This document shows, piece after piece, positions 53,736 to 62,602 of a stretch of 64,000 bases of DNA. This stretch comes from JADJOY01 sp016713535 [NCBI: Deltaproteobacteria bacterium] (GTDB lineage Bacteria; JADJOY01). The number at the start of each line of letters is the position of its first letter. Positions within the stretch are counted from its first letter, which is position 1. The stretch lies in NCBI GenBank assembly GCA_016713535.1, contig JADJOY010000023.1, positions 186,001-250,000 of the forward strand, in the 5' to 3' direction. Made by a program: the position numbers and the translations under genes. The notes below the pieces were generated by a model. The model had not been told where the DNA came from. It searched no databases and worked only from the letters and a program-made list of their open reading frames with translations.

Positions 53736-56492
53736 ATGTCGACACGATTCGCGAAGCGATCCGCGCTGATCGCGCTGCTGGCGCTGGTGTGTGGCGCCTC
53801 GGCCGTTCACGCGGAGACCTACCATTCGAAGCTGGTGCCGGTGGCGCCCGTGCCGGGCGATGCGAACCGGCTGGTGTTCACGGCGCGCCTGCTCGAGCTC
53901 GGCCTGCAGGCGAACGGCACCACGCGGCTCGAGGACGCGAGCTTCCTGAACGTGGGCTACGACGCCGGTGCGCGCTCGCTCACGATCGCGAACGGCGTCT
54001 TCGACGGCACGGACGTGGCCCTGCTGGGCGTGCCGCTCACCCAGCCGACGATCGGCCTCGCCGCCGCCACCGCGGCGGTGAGTCCGTCGACCGGCGCCTT
54101 CACCGTCCCCAACGAGTCGATCTCCTTCTCGGGCTGCATCCTGGGCGGCTGCATCACCGGGTACCAGAGCCTGAGCCTGCCCGGCACGCTCACCCTCACC
54201 GGCCCGCAGCCGCTCGGCCCGGTGTCGCTGCGCATCACCGCCGCGGTCCCGATCGATGTGACGCTCACGATCTACATCGGCCTCCCGCCGCCGCTCGAGA
54301 CCGTGACGGTGCAGGTCACGGGCACCCTCTACCTCGACCTCGTGAGCGAGGAGCCGGTGCTGCCGGACGGCGTGGTGCGGGGGAGCGTGGCGGTTCCGGG
54401 TAGCGAGGGTCCGCGCGGGATCGACGACGCGGGGGTCGGCATGTTCGGCTACGAGACGACCACCCGCGGCGGCGGTCGCTACACGATGCCGGCCTGGCCA
54501 TCGCAGCCCAACCCGTCGTGGCTGTACGCGGGCATGCAGTGCGGCTCCTCGTGGGCGGTCGGGCGCTCGGACCTCGTGGCGTGGAGCCCCACCGCGATCG
54601 ACTTCGGGACGACGTTCCTGCGCGGCGAGCCGGGGCACTTCCGGGCGCCCGAACCGATCCCCACGGGCGCGGGCGTCACCGAGGGAGTCGCCGCCGCGCA
54701 CCTGGATCGAGACCCGTACCTGGACCTCGCGGTCGCGGTGGACACCGGCGCTGCCAGCGACCGGATCCAGATCCTGCGCGGCACGGCCGCGGGAGGCTTC
54801 ACCTCCGGACCCAGCATCGACGCTCAGGGCAAGATCGCCGGCGAGCTGTTCGCGTCCGACGGTAACCAGGAAGCCGTCATCGCGTACGCGAACCCCACCC
54901 AGCACGCGATCTCGGTGCTGTTCGGCTACGAGCGCGGCAGCGGCTTCGCGGGTCCGTTCCACACCGCGGTGGGCGGCGTCCCCAGGAACTTCCGCGCAGC
55001 GAACATCACCCGCGCCGTGGGGCCGGACCTGTTCGTGGTGGTTGCGGGCGAGGGCAGCGGTGACGCGCTGGTGCGAGTCCCATCGGTGAGCCCGGGCGTG
55101 TGGGGTGCGCCGCAGGTGCTCTACACGGCGGAGGCGGCGCTCGACGCCATCGAGGTCGCCGACTTCAGCGGCGACGGCTTCGACGATCTGGTGATCGGCG
55201 ACGCAGCGTCCGCGGCGTGCCTCTCCTTCGTGTCCTCCGGCGCGGACGCGTTCGCCGCTCCCTCACCGGTGGCCTGCGCCGGGTCGCCGGTCGGTGCCGA
55301 CCGCATGGACGTCGACGGCGATGGCGACGCGGACGTCGTGGGGGTGAGCGCCGCGGGCGGGCTCTCCGTGCTGCGATCGGACGCGCACGGGCTGGCGCCC
55401 ACGGCGGCCGCGCTGGGCGGAACGTTCGCCGCGGTCCGCCACGCGGAGTGGATGATCGTGCCGAGCCACGTGATGGTCGCGGCGTCCGGGAGCGACGCCA
55501 CCGCACGCATCATCACCGACGACGGCGCCGGCGGGTGGACGCAAGCGGCCACGCTGACGTCGACCTCGAACACCGACCAGGTGGGCTCGATCGCGGTCGG
55601 CGACTTCGACCGCGACGGCTTCGACGACGTCGTGGGGACGACCTCGAGCGACCACGTGACCTTGTGGCGGAACGCGCTCGTCCCCGCGGACGGCGACGGC
55701 GACGGGCTCGACGACGTTCGCGAGCTCAGCCTCGGGACGCGCTGCGACTCGCGCGACTCCGACGCCGACGGCGCGATCGACGGCAGCGACTCCTGCCCGT
55801 CCGTCGCGAACCCGACGCAGACCGACACCGACCGCGACGGCGTCGGCGACGCGTGCGACGACTGCCCGACGACGTCCAACGCTGACCAGGTGGACACCGA
55901 CCACGACGGGATCGGTGACGCCTGCGAGCCGCCGCTTCGCGCCGGGCACCTCACGCCGCGCACCGGCGGAACCAGCTCGATCGCGCTCAACCTGCTCAGC
56001 TACGCGACCGGCACGTTCGACAACAAGACCAGCGTGATCCAGCCCGGCGGGACACTCGACGTGACCTTCGACGCGCGCACCAGCGAGCTCACCCTCCAGG
56101 CGCTCTCGATCGCGGGCAGCGACGTGAGCTTCTTTCCGGTGCTCAGGATCCCGATGACCGGGATCCAGCAGAGCCTGAGCGTCCAGGGCCACGGCCCGAT
56201 CGATCCCGCCACCGGGGCGTTCTCCATCACGGTCGGCTCGCGGTTCACCGCGACCTCCGCCGGCACTCCGGTCGCGATCCAGCGCTCCGCGGTGGTGAAC
56301 GGGATCTTCCAGGATCAGGGCACGAACGGCGATGGCAGCGGCCGCTTCACGATCCGCAACACGACGTTCTCGATCTCGGACCCGGTGCTCACCTCTGGCC
56401 CCTACGCGTCGTTCCAGTTCGTGCTGAGCGTCACGCCGGCGCTCGACTTCGCGTCGCCGGGGGCGACGACCGCGACGCGCAAGGGCAAGTGA
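53736..56492 (+). CDS. Secreted FG-GAP/VCBS and thrombospondin type 3 repeat protein with duplicated terminal module
   Basis: 918 residues from ATG 53736; signal peptide ALIALLALVCGASAVHAE. Residues ~25-200 form a beta module with LTIANGVFDGTDVALLGVPL and VSPSTGAFTVP. The centre is an FG-GAP/VCBS beta-propeller with calcium loops such as HLDRDPYLDLAVAV, DFSGDGFDDLVIGD, DVDGDGDADVVGV and DFDRDGFDDVVGT. Thrombospondin-3 loops (DSDADGAIDGSDSCPSV, DTDRDGVGDACDDCP) follow, and the last ~170 residues repeat the N-terminal module (LTLQALSIAGSDVSFFPVL, IDPATGAFSIT). No sorting signal recognised. Likely an extracellular calcium-binding surface protein. Confidence 0.85.
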   Translation: MSTRFAKRSALIALLALVCGASAVHAETYHSKLVPVAPVPGDANRLVFTARLLELGLQANGTTRLEDASFLNVGYDAGARSLTIANGVFDGTDVALLGVPLTQPTIGLAAATAAVSPSTGAFTVPNESISFSGCILGGCITGYQSLSLPGTLTLTGPQPLGPVSLRITAAVPIDVTLTIYIGLPPPLETVTVQVTGTLYLDLVSEEPVLPDGVVRGSVAVPGSEGPRGIDDAGVGMFGYETTTRGGGRYTMPAWPSQPNPSWLYAGMQCGSSWAVGRSDLVAWSPTAIDFGTTFLRGEPGHFRAPEPIPTGAGVTEGVAAAHLDRDPYLDLAVAVDTGAASDRIQILRGTAAGGFTSGPSIDAQGKIAGELFASDGNQEAVIAYANPTQHAISVLFGYERGSGFAGPFHTAVGGVPRNFRAANITRAVGPDLFVVVAGEGSGDALVRVPSVSPGVWGAPQVLYTAEAALDAIEVADFSGDGFDDLVIGDAASAACLSFVSSGADAFAAPSPVACAGSPVGADRMDVDGDGDADVVGVSAAGGLSVLRSDAHGLAPTAAALGGTFAAVRHAEWMIVPSHVMVAASGSDATARIITDDGAGGWTQAATLTSTSNTDQVGSIAVGDFDRDGFDDVVGTTSSDHVTLWRNALVPADGDGDGLDDVRELSLGTRCDSRDSDADGAIDGSDSCPSVANPTQTDTDRDGVGDACDDCPTTSNADQVDTDHDGIGDACEPPLRAGHLTPRTGGTSSIALNLLSYATGTFDNKTSVIQPGGTLDVTFDARTSELTLQALSIAGSDVSFFPVLRIPMTGIQQSLSVQGHGPIDPATGAFSITVGSRFTATSAGTPVAIQRSAVVNGIFQDQGTNGDGSGRFTIRNTTFSISDPVLTSGPYASFQFVLSVTPALDFASPGATTATRKGK

Positions 56493-56872
56493 TGGAGATC
56501 GAGCTCGACCACGTGATGGTGCCGGCGCGACGCAAGGTCGACGCGGCACGCACGCTCGCCACCCTGCTCGGGGTGCCGTGGTCGGAGAGCGGCGTGGGGC
56601 CGTTCGCGCCCGTGTTCGTGAACGAGGGGCTGACGCTCGACTTCGACGAGTGGCCCGAGCCCATCCCTCGGGTCCACTTCTGCTTCCGCGTGAGCGAGGC
56701 GGACTTCGACGCGATCCTGGAGCGGATCCGGGCCGCGGGGATCCCGTACCGGAGCGTTGTGCACGGGCCGGTCGACTTCGCGGTCGACACCGCGCACGGC
56801 GGGCGGATCGTCTACTGGAGCGAGCCTGACGGGCACGTGTGGGAGATGCTCACCGAGAGCTACGCCCGCTAG
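56492..56872 (+). CDS. VOC (glyoxalase/bleomycin-resistance-like) family protein
   Basis: 126 residues. ATG 56492 shares one base with the preceding stop (TGATG). Two beta-alpha-beta-beta-beta units are visible: IELDHVMVPARRKVDAARTLATLLG ... VFVNEGLTLDFDEW and HFCFRVSEADFDAILERIRAAGIPYRS ... GRIVYWSEPDGHVWEMLTESY. Metal ligands typical of the family correspond to His in LDHV, His in VHFCF and Glu in WEML. Substrate unknown; could be a dioxygenase- or lyase-like enzyme or a binding protein. Confidence 0.9.
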   Translation: MEIELDHVMVPARRKVDAARTLATLLGVPWSESGVGPFAPVFVNEGLTLDFDEWPEPIPRVHFCFRVSEADFDAILERIRAAGIPYRSVVHGPVDFAVDTAHGGRIVYWSEPDGHVWEMLTESYAR

Positions 56873-57097
56873 CCCGCGTGACGTAGGGCTGCGCGCGCCG
56901 CGACCGCGCGCGATCGGGGAGGGGCACGCGTCGCGTGCCCGGCGATACGACCGAACCAACGCACCCTTTCGACCGCCGATCCCTGAACCCCACAGGGTTT
57001 CGCGCGCCCGTCCGGCCGGCCTGCGCCACGAGTCGATTCGTCACCCGGCGCGTCGCAGCGAGCCTGCGAAGAAATCGAGCAAGGCGCGAAGCGCCGC

Positions 57098-57160
57098 GGG
57101 GGGCGGAGCCCCCCGCGCTACGAAAACCAATCGTAGCGACGGGGGTTCCATCCCCCGTCG
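57098..57160 (+). repeat. Triple-hairpin element, copy 2
   Basis: GGGGGGC-GGA-GCCCCCC (57098-57114), GCTACGA / TCGTAGC with loop AAACCAA (57117-57137) and CGACGGGGG-TTCCAT-CCCCCGTCG (57137-57160). Same order and orientation as copy 1; loop of the middle hairpin differs while its stem is identical. Confidence 0.85.
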
Positions 57161-57261
57161 CTGGGCCCGTCGCAGAGCGACGGCGGCGAGCCAGGCGAGC
57201 CGACTCGGGTGGACCCGCCGGAATCCGCGGCGACGAAGCGCCGCGGCTCCAGCCGGCGGGC

Positions 57262-57282
57262 GGGGGGCTGGAACAGCCCCCC
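57262..57282. repeat. Hairpin GGGGGGCTG stem, loop GAA
   Basis: Perfect 9-bp stem with CAGCCCCCC; reverse complement of the copy at 3715-3735. It lies 38 bp past the stop of the minus-strand flavoprotein gene. Confidence 0.8.
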
Positions 57283-57320
57283 GAACAACACAGCCGACTT
57301 CGACCGACCGCCGGCGGCGG

Positions 57321-58727
57321 TCAGTCGAAGTAGTCGCCGCTCGCGGCCACTCCCTGGAAGTCCTCGATGCGGCCGAGGACCGTGTGCGCGGCGCGCTGAC
57401 CCATGGTCACCGAGTGGTCCATGTTGTTGTAGCGGAAGAGTCCCTGGCGTCCGATCACCAGCAGGTTCTCGTAGCTGCCCAGGTGCTCTTGCAGCGCCTT
57501 CAGGTGCTCGCGGTAGCCGATCTCGTACACCGGGTAACCCTGCGGCTCGCGGTGCACGAAGGTGTCGACCGCGTCCTTCTTCTTCATGAAGCCCATGTCG
57601 GCGAGCTCGGTGATGACGCGCTCGCCGAGCCACTGGTCGTCGGCGCTCCAGATCTCGTCGCCCAGGATGCACGTGATCTCGGCGCACACCGCCGTGTGCC
57701 CCTCGGGTGCGTTGTCGTGGCTGAAGTTCTTGGCCTCGCTGATGCGGTTCAAGAGCCGCGACTTCTCCGGGATGTAGATCCAGTGATCGTCGGTCAGGCA
57801 TTCCTTCTTCAGCACCACGTACACGAACACCAGGCTGCGGTGCTGGAGCTTGGCGGCGTGCGCGAGGATCTCCGCCGGCGGCGCCGGGTCGAGGAGATCG
57901 AGCAGCGCCTGCGGCGGGATCGAGCTGATGACGTGCCCGGGCGTGTCGACCTCGCGCAGGTCGCCGTTCTGGTACGCGATCGAGGTGACGCGCTTGCCGT
58001 CGGTCTTCACCTTCTCGAGCCGGACGCCGGTGACGACCTTGCCGCCCGAGCCCTCCACCTGCTCCCGATAGCGCCCGCAGATGGCGCCCACGCCGCCGTG
58101 CTTCGGGTACGAGAACGACGACACGTAGGTGCGCGGCTGCGGTTTCTGCTTGGGCTGTAGCGTTTTCTTGATGACGTCGCCGAGGCTCAGGAGGCTGATG
58201 CGCTGGCTCGCCCAGTCGGACGAGATCTGCTTGCACGGCAGGCCCCACGTCTTCTCCGTGTAGACGTCGAAGAAGATCGTGTAGAGCGTCTTGCCGAAGC
58301 GGTGCGTGACCCAGTCCTCGAACGAGTTGTCGGGCTTGGGGTTGAGCCGCTGCCTCACGCGCGCGGTCACGTAGTCGACGAGGATCTTGAGCAAGATCGT
58401 GCGCGGGAGCTGCATGAGCACGTTTTCCACCCGGAGCGGGTAGAAGAAGAACCGGTTCATCATCCAGATCCGGCTCTTGCGCTTGTTCTCGACGAGGTTC
58501 TCGCCCATCAGGTCGTGGAAGTGCTGCACCACGCCCGGCTCGCCGTGGAAGCGGTGTGGCCCGAGGTCCACGGTGTAGCCGTTGCGATGCAGGCTCTTGG
58601 CGAGCCCGCCGACCACCGGGTCGCGCTCCAGCACCGTGACGTCCACCGCCGAACGCGCCAGCTCGGCGGCCGAGCTCATCCCGGCGAGCCCAGCACCGAG
58701 CACGGTGACCTTGCGATGATTCGACAT
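57321..58727 (-). CDS. FAD-dependent oxidoreductase of UDP-galactopyranose mutase/protoporphyrinogen oxidase type
   Basis: 468 residues. N-terminal FAD-binding GAGLAGMSSAAELA (~11-24) and ERDPVVGGLAKSL, then TVDLGPHRFHGE and FFYPLRVENVLMQLPR, which are shared by the UGM-like flavoproteins found in polysaccharide loci. C-terminal FAD motif NLLVIGRQGLFRYNNMDHSVTMGQRAA. May rearrange a nucleotide sugar or desaturate a polyprenyl or sugar intermediate. Last gene of the export operon, 33 bp after the Wzc-like gene. Confidence 0.87.
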   Translation of the reverse strand: MSNHRKVTVLGAGLAGMSSAAELARSAVDVTVLERDPVVGGLAKSLHRNGYTVDLGPHRFHGEPGVVQHFHDLMGENLVENKRKSRIWMMNRFFFYPLRVENVLMQLPRTILLKILVDYVTARVRQRLNPKPDNSFEDWVTHRFGKTLYTIFFDVYTEKTWGLPCKQISSDWASQRISLLSLGDVIKKTLQPKQKPQPRTYVSSFSYPKHGGVGAICGRYREQVEGSGGKVVTGVRLEKVKTDGKRVTSIAYQNGDLREVDTPGHVISSIPPQALLDLLDPAPPAEILAHAAKLQHRSLVFVYVVLKKECLTDDHWIYIPEKSRLLNRISEAKNFSHDNAPEGHTAVCAEITCILGDEIWSADDQWLGERVITELADMGFMKKKDAVDTFVHREPQGYPVYEIGYREHLKALQEHLGSYENLLVIGRQGLFRYNNMDHSVTMGQRAAHTVLGRIEDFQGVAASGDYFD

Positions 58728-58760
58728 CCGTTTTGACCTTCGAAAGACGGCGAACGACGG

Positions 58761-60812
58761 TCAGGCTGCGCGGTTGAGGACGATCCGGGCGGCCACGGGC
58801 TCGATGCGATCGAGCTCGCGGGCCGCGGTATCGACCTCGGCCTGGGTGGTCCGATCGGCTTCGGCCACCAGCAGAACGAGGTCCGAGTAGCGCGCCAGCA
58901 CCTGAGCGAAGGCGGACTGGGTGACCGGCGGGAGGTCGAGCACGATCAGGTCGTGCGTCGAGCCCACCGCCGCGAACGCGGCCTGGATGCGGTCCGGCCG
59001 GATCAACGTATGGGAACCGACGTGCGCGCCCGCGGAGAGGACGCTCGCGCCGGGGATGGGGCTCGGCTGCTCGAGGGACTGGAGCGACGCGTTGCCGCTC
59101 ACCCACTCGACCAGCCCGGCCTTCGCGTCGACGCCGAGCTCGCGCGCCAGCACCGGCTCGCCGGGGTGGGCGTCGATCACGAGCACGCGGCGACCGGCGG
59201 CGGCCGCCGCGCGGGTCAAGCCGATCGCCACGGTGGTGGCACCCTCGCCGCCCGCGCAGCCGGTCACGGACACGATCTGGCAGCCACCGAAGCTCGGCAT
59301 GCGCCGCGAGCGCTCGAGCTCGACCAGCGCCGCGACGCGCGCGAAGCCCGCCGCGCTGGCGGCGGCGAGGTCGCCGTTGGCCGCGCCGCCCGGGCGCGTG
59401 AGCCCGGGCGCCACCGGCAGGGCCTCGCCGAGCGGGATCGGCGACCGGGCCAGCTCGCGGGCGCCGTGGACCGTCGAGTCGAGGGCCGCGGACGCGAAGG
59501 CGCCAGTGAGGCCGAGCACCAACCCGACCGCGAGGGCGAGCAACGTGTAGAGCTGCGTGTCCGGGAAGCTCGGATCGCGCGGGACCTCCGCCGCGTCCAC
59601 CACGCGCACGTTGTTGCGCTTGATGTTGGAGACGATCCTGGCTTCGATCACCTTCCCCGAGACCTGCTCGAAGAGCTGGCGGCGGGCGGCGGCCTCGTCC
59701 GAGAGCAGGTGCGCCTGGGAGGCGCGCGCGCTCTTCGCGCGGGTGGCCTGGCGCGCCAGCTCGACCTCGGCGGCGATCGCCTGCTCGCGCTCGAGCGCGG
59801 TCTGGTGCTCGATCTCGAGCCCGTCGATGACGCGCTGGACTTCCTCACCGATGCGCTTCTCGAGCTCGTCGAGCTGCGCCTTCACCTGCAGCATCCGGGG
59901 GTGCCGGTCGCGGTAGCGCTGGGCGAGGTCCGCCTGCTCCGCCTTGAGCTGCAGGTAGGTCTGGCGCAGCTTCGCGACCACCGGGCTCGCGAGGGCATCG
60001 GGCAGGCTCTCCACCCTGGAGGGCTCGGCCGCGTAGCGCTTCGCCTGCTCGGAGCGCTTCTCGACCTGGATCCGGTTCACCTGCGCCTGGGTCTGCGCGG
60101 ACTCGAGCTCGGCCAGGTGCCTCATGTCCTCGCCCGCTGGCGCGTCGAGGTTCACGAGCCCGTGCAGCTCCTTGTACTCCTCGCCCTCGCGCAGGCTCTG
60201 GTTCAGGTCCGCGCGCAGCTTGTCGAGCTCGGGGGCGAGATTCGCGACGTCGTCGCGGAACTTGGCTCGGACGTCGTCGAGGTTGCCGCGCACGTAGTTG
60301 TCGACCACCGCGTTCGCGAGGTCGGCCGCGCACTTGGGGTCCTCGTGCTCGACCGCCACCTCGGAGAGCTTGCTGGTGGCGTCGCCCTTCACCGAGAGCG
60401 CGTCGTCGAGAGCGGCGACGGGGTCGGCGCCCGCGAGCTTGCAGCGCTCCCACAGCTCGCTCTGCGTGACGATGTCCTTCAGGTTCGAGCGGCTCTGAAT
60501 CAGGTTGCGCTCGGTCGTGTAGAACTGGGCGCGCGAGGAGAGGTCCTGCGTGCCGGCGGTGACGAGCTCGCTGGTGAAGGTGCCAACGCTGACGTCGGAG
60601 GTCTCCATCAGCACCGTCGCCTTGGCCGTGTACTTCTTGGGCGAGACCAGGCAGAAGGTCACCACCAGCGCGGGCACCAGCAGCGTGAAGCCGGCGATCC
60701 ACTTCCAGCGCCTCGCCAGCACCGCGAGGTAGTCGGTGAGGTGGACCTCGGGGCCCGGCGCGTGCGCGGCGCCGTTCGCCGCCGCGTTCGGGGAGTCGCT
60801 CGAGAACGCCAT
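58761..60812 (-). CDS. Wzc/GumC-like chain-length protein with degenerate tyrosine-kinase domain
   Basis: 683 residues. Wzz domain with first helix WIAGFTLLVPALVVTFCLVSP (~37-57), a long coiled-coil periplasmic part (~90-400) with EVPRDPSFPDTQLY before the second helix (~430-452). The cytoplasmic domain has the BY-kinase layout, but its Walker A reads GCAGGEGATT: the lysine of GEGKST is alanine. Walker A' is VLVIDAHPGEP, Walker B DLIVLDLPPV, and no C-terminal tyrosine cluster remains. So it is probably a chain-length or assembly factor without autokinase activity. Overlaps the Wza-like gene by one base (TGATG). Confidence 0.88.
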   Translation of the reverse strand: MAFSSDSPNAAANGAAHAPGPEVHLTDYLAVLARRWKWIAGFTLLVPALVVTFCLVSPKKYTAKATVLMETSDVSVGTFTSELVTAGTQDLSSRAQFYTTERNLIQSRSNLKDIVTQSELWERCKLAGADPVAALDDALSVKGDATSKLSEVAVEHEDPKCAADLANAVVDNYVRGNLDDVRAKFRDDVANLAPELDKLRADLNQSLREGEEYKELHGLVNLDAPAGEDMRHLAELESAQTQAQVNRIQVEKRSEQAKRYAAEPSRVESLPDALASPVVAKLRQTYLQLKAEQADLAQRYRDRHPRMLQVKAQLDELEKRIGEEVQRVIDGLEIEHQTALEREQAIAAEVELARQATRAKSARASQAHLLSDEAAARRQLFEQVSGKVIEARIVSNIKRNNVRVVDAAEVPRDPSFPDTQLYTLLALAVGLVLGLTGAFASAALDSTVHGARELARSPIPLGEALPVAPGLTRPGGAANGDLAAASAAGFARVAALVELERSRRMPSFGGCQIVSVTGCAGGEGATTVAIGLTRAAAAAGRRVLVIDAHPGEPVLARELGVDAKAGLVEWVSGNASLQSLEQPSPIPGASVLSAGAHVGSHTLIRPDRIQAAFAAVGSTHDLIVLDLPPVTQSAFAQVLARYSDLVLLVAEADRTTQAEVDTAARELDRIEPVAARIVLNRAA

Positions 60813-61978
60813 CAGAACAGCCGCTCCGGCACGTTGATGACGTCACCCGACTCGAGCGGGATGTCGAGGTCGATGCGGCCGTCGTCGATGATCTCGTTCA
60901 CGTCCACGCGGATGATGCGCTTGCCGGCCGAGTCCGAGCGGATGATCTGGACGTCGCCCTTGTTGGCGAGCGGCGTGAAGCCGCCGGCGCGGCTCAGCAC
61001 CTCCATCAGCGTGTTGCGATGGGTGAGCTTGAACGGGCCGGGACGCGGCACCTCGCCGAGGATGTGGACCATGCGGCTGCGGTACTCGCGCAGGAACACC
61101 GTCACCTGCGGTGCCACGTAGTAGTCGTCGAGCTTCTCGAGCAGCGTGTCGCGGAACTCGTCCACCGAGAGCCCCGCCGCGGTGAGCGTGCCCGCGAACG
61201 GGAAGTCGACGGTGCCGCGCGGCGAGACGCGCATCGTCACGTGCTGGAGCTCGGGCTCGCCGAGCAGCGAGACGTCGAGCAGGTCCTCGACGCCGATGCG
61301 GTACTCCGGATCGAGCAGCTCGTCGCTGGCGGCGTCGGCGGGGTCCCGCGGCTCACCGCCGCCGCGCCGCGGCGGCTCGATCACGTAGGGTGCGCGCGCG
61401 GACGCCGTGGCTCGGCCGGGCGTCGTGACGGAGGGCGCCGGCGCGCTCGGCGCCGCGGCGACGAGGCTCCCGTCGCGCTCGTCCGCCGCGAGCTCGGCGC
61501 TCGGTGCGGCCGTGGCACGCGACGACACGTAGGTCGGCAGCTCGGCGGTGCTGGTTCGCTCGACGGGCGGAACTTCGAGCACCGGCACACGGCTCACGTC
61601 GCCGTCGGTGGTGGGCGAGGTCTCGGCCGCCTCGGCGTCGGTCTCGGCGAGGCTCGCGACGTGGATCTCGGGCTGCGCGGCCGGCGCCGGCGCGAGTGGC
61701 TCGGAGCGCACCGGCACCGCGGGTGGGATCGCCGCCGCGGTCTCGACCGGCGCCGGCTGGGCCGCCGTGGCGGCGCCGCCCTCTTCCTCACCGGTGTCGG
61801 GCTTGATCGAGATCGTCCAGCGCGAGCTCGGCTCCGACGCCCACGTGTCGCCCCCGCCGTGGCGCGGCGAGCTGGCGGGCGCGGCGCCCTGCGGCATCAG
61901 CTCCAGCGCACATCCGGCGCCCCCCGCCGCGGCGGCGAGCAGCAGTGAGCCGGCGGCGGCACGAACGAGGCGGCGCAT
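60812..61978 (-). CDS. Wza-like polysaccharide export lipoprotein with long linker
   Basis: ATG 61978 gives 388 residues; an in-frame GTG is a little upstream. Lipobox GGAGC (cysteine ~22). A long Ala/Pro/Thr/Glu-rich linker (~25-230) precedes the polysaccharide-export domain EYRIGVEDLLDVSLLGEPELQHVTMRVSPRGTVDFPFAGTL and SLBB-like strands YYVAPQVTVFLREYRSRMVHILGEVPRPG, DVNEIIDDGRIDLDIPLESGDVINVPERL. It forms the outer-membrane channel of the exopolysaccharide system with the Wzc-like protein. The linker is far longer than in Wza, so the domain may be held away from the membrane. Confidence 0.88.
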   Translation of the reverse strand: MRRLVRAAAGSLLLAAAAGGAGCALELMPQGAAPASSPRHGGGDTWASEPSSRWTISIKPDTGEEEGGAATAAQPAPVETAAAIPPAVPVRSEPLAPAPAAQPEIHVASLAETDAEAAETSPTTDGDVSRVPVLEVPPVERTSTAELPTYVSSRATAAPSAELAADERDGSLVAAAPSAPAPSVTTPGRATASARAPYVIEPPRRGGGEPRDPADAASDELLDPEYRIGVEDLLDVSLLGEPELQHVTMRVSPRGTVDFPFAGTLTAAGLSVDEFRDTLLEKLDDYYVAPQVTVFLREYRSRMVHILGEVPRPGPFKLTHRNTLMEVLSRAGGFTPLANKGDVQIIRSDSAGKRIIRVDVNEIIDDGRIDLDIPLESGDVINVPERLF

Positions 61979-62103
61979 GGAGGTGCGCGAGGTCAGGGAC
62001 GTGGGCACAGTTGGAGCCTGGCGCGACGACACGGCGAGTCGGCGATACGGGAGGGAGCGACGGAGGGCACGGCGGGCGAATGGCTCGGTGTCCGGTCGTT
62101 CCC

Positions 62104-62538
62104 TCACTCCTGGACGATCCAGGTCGAGTAACCGAGCGACTGCAGCGTCGCGGCGATCGCGTCCGCGCTGTCGCGGTCCCCGAACGGACCGACACGCACC
62201 TGGAAATACGTCTTCCCCGAAGCCGGGGCGGTCCGAACGTACGAGGGGAACCCGCGATCGGCGAGGCCCTGCGCGGCGTCGCGCGCGGCGCGCTCGTTGA
62301 CGATGCTCGACACCTGCACCGAGAACTTCGCCTCGACGCCCTGCGGAGCCGGGGCGGGCGGCGGCGCCATCGGCTCGACCGGGGCCGTGGCCGGCGGCGC
62401 GGCGGCCTCCATCGGCGCACCCGCCGGAGGGGCACTCGACGCGGGCGTTGCAGCGTCGTCCGAGCCCACGGAGAGCGCGCACCCGGTGGCCAACGAGAGG
62501 GCCAAGGTGCATCCGGCGAAGTAGCGGCGCGGCTTCAC
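62104..62538 (-). CDS. SPOR-domain lipoprotein
   Basis: GTG 62538 gives 144 residues, and the frame is open further upstream. Lipobox SLATGC near residue 19, a Pro/Ala linker, then a SPOR domain: KFSVQVSSIVNERAARDAAQGLADRGFPSYVRTAPASGKTYFQVRVGPFGDRDSADAIAATLQSLGYSTWIV. SPOR domains bind denuded peptidoglycan at the septum. It lies between the Wza-like gene and the upstream kinase, so it may localise the export complex or act in division. Confidence 0.83.
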   Translation of the reverse strand: MKPRRYFAGCTLALSLATGCALSVGSDDAATPASSAPPAGAPMEAAAPPATAPVEPMAPPPAPAPQGVEAKFSVQVSSIVNERAARDAAQGLADRGFPSYVRTAPASGKTYFQVRVGPFGDRDSADAIAATLQSLGYSTWIVQE

Positions 62539-62602
62539 GTTTTGTGGGGTTCCCGAAAAGGCGGCGGCACTATAGCCCGATCGAGCGGAGGCTGAAAACA
62601 CG

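Larger units (their letters stand above)
56873..57320. other. Repeat-filled convergent intergenic region
   Basis: No gene in 448 bp. It contains an inverted copy of the GGGCACGCG/CGCGTGCCC palindrome (56922-56940), the triple-hairpin element copy 2 (57098-57160) and the GGGGGGCTG-stem hairpin (57262-57282). Three different families sit side by side between two convergent genes. Confidence 0.85.
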
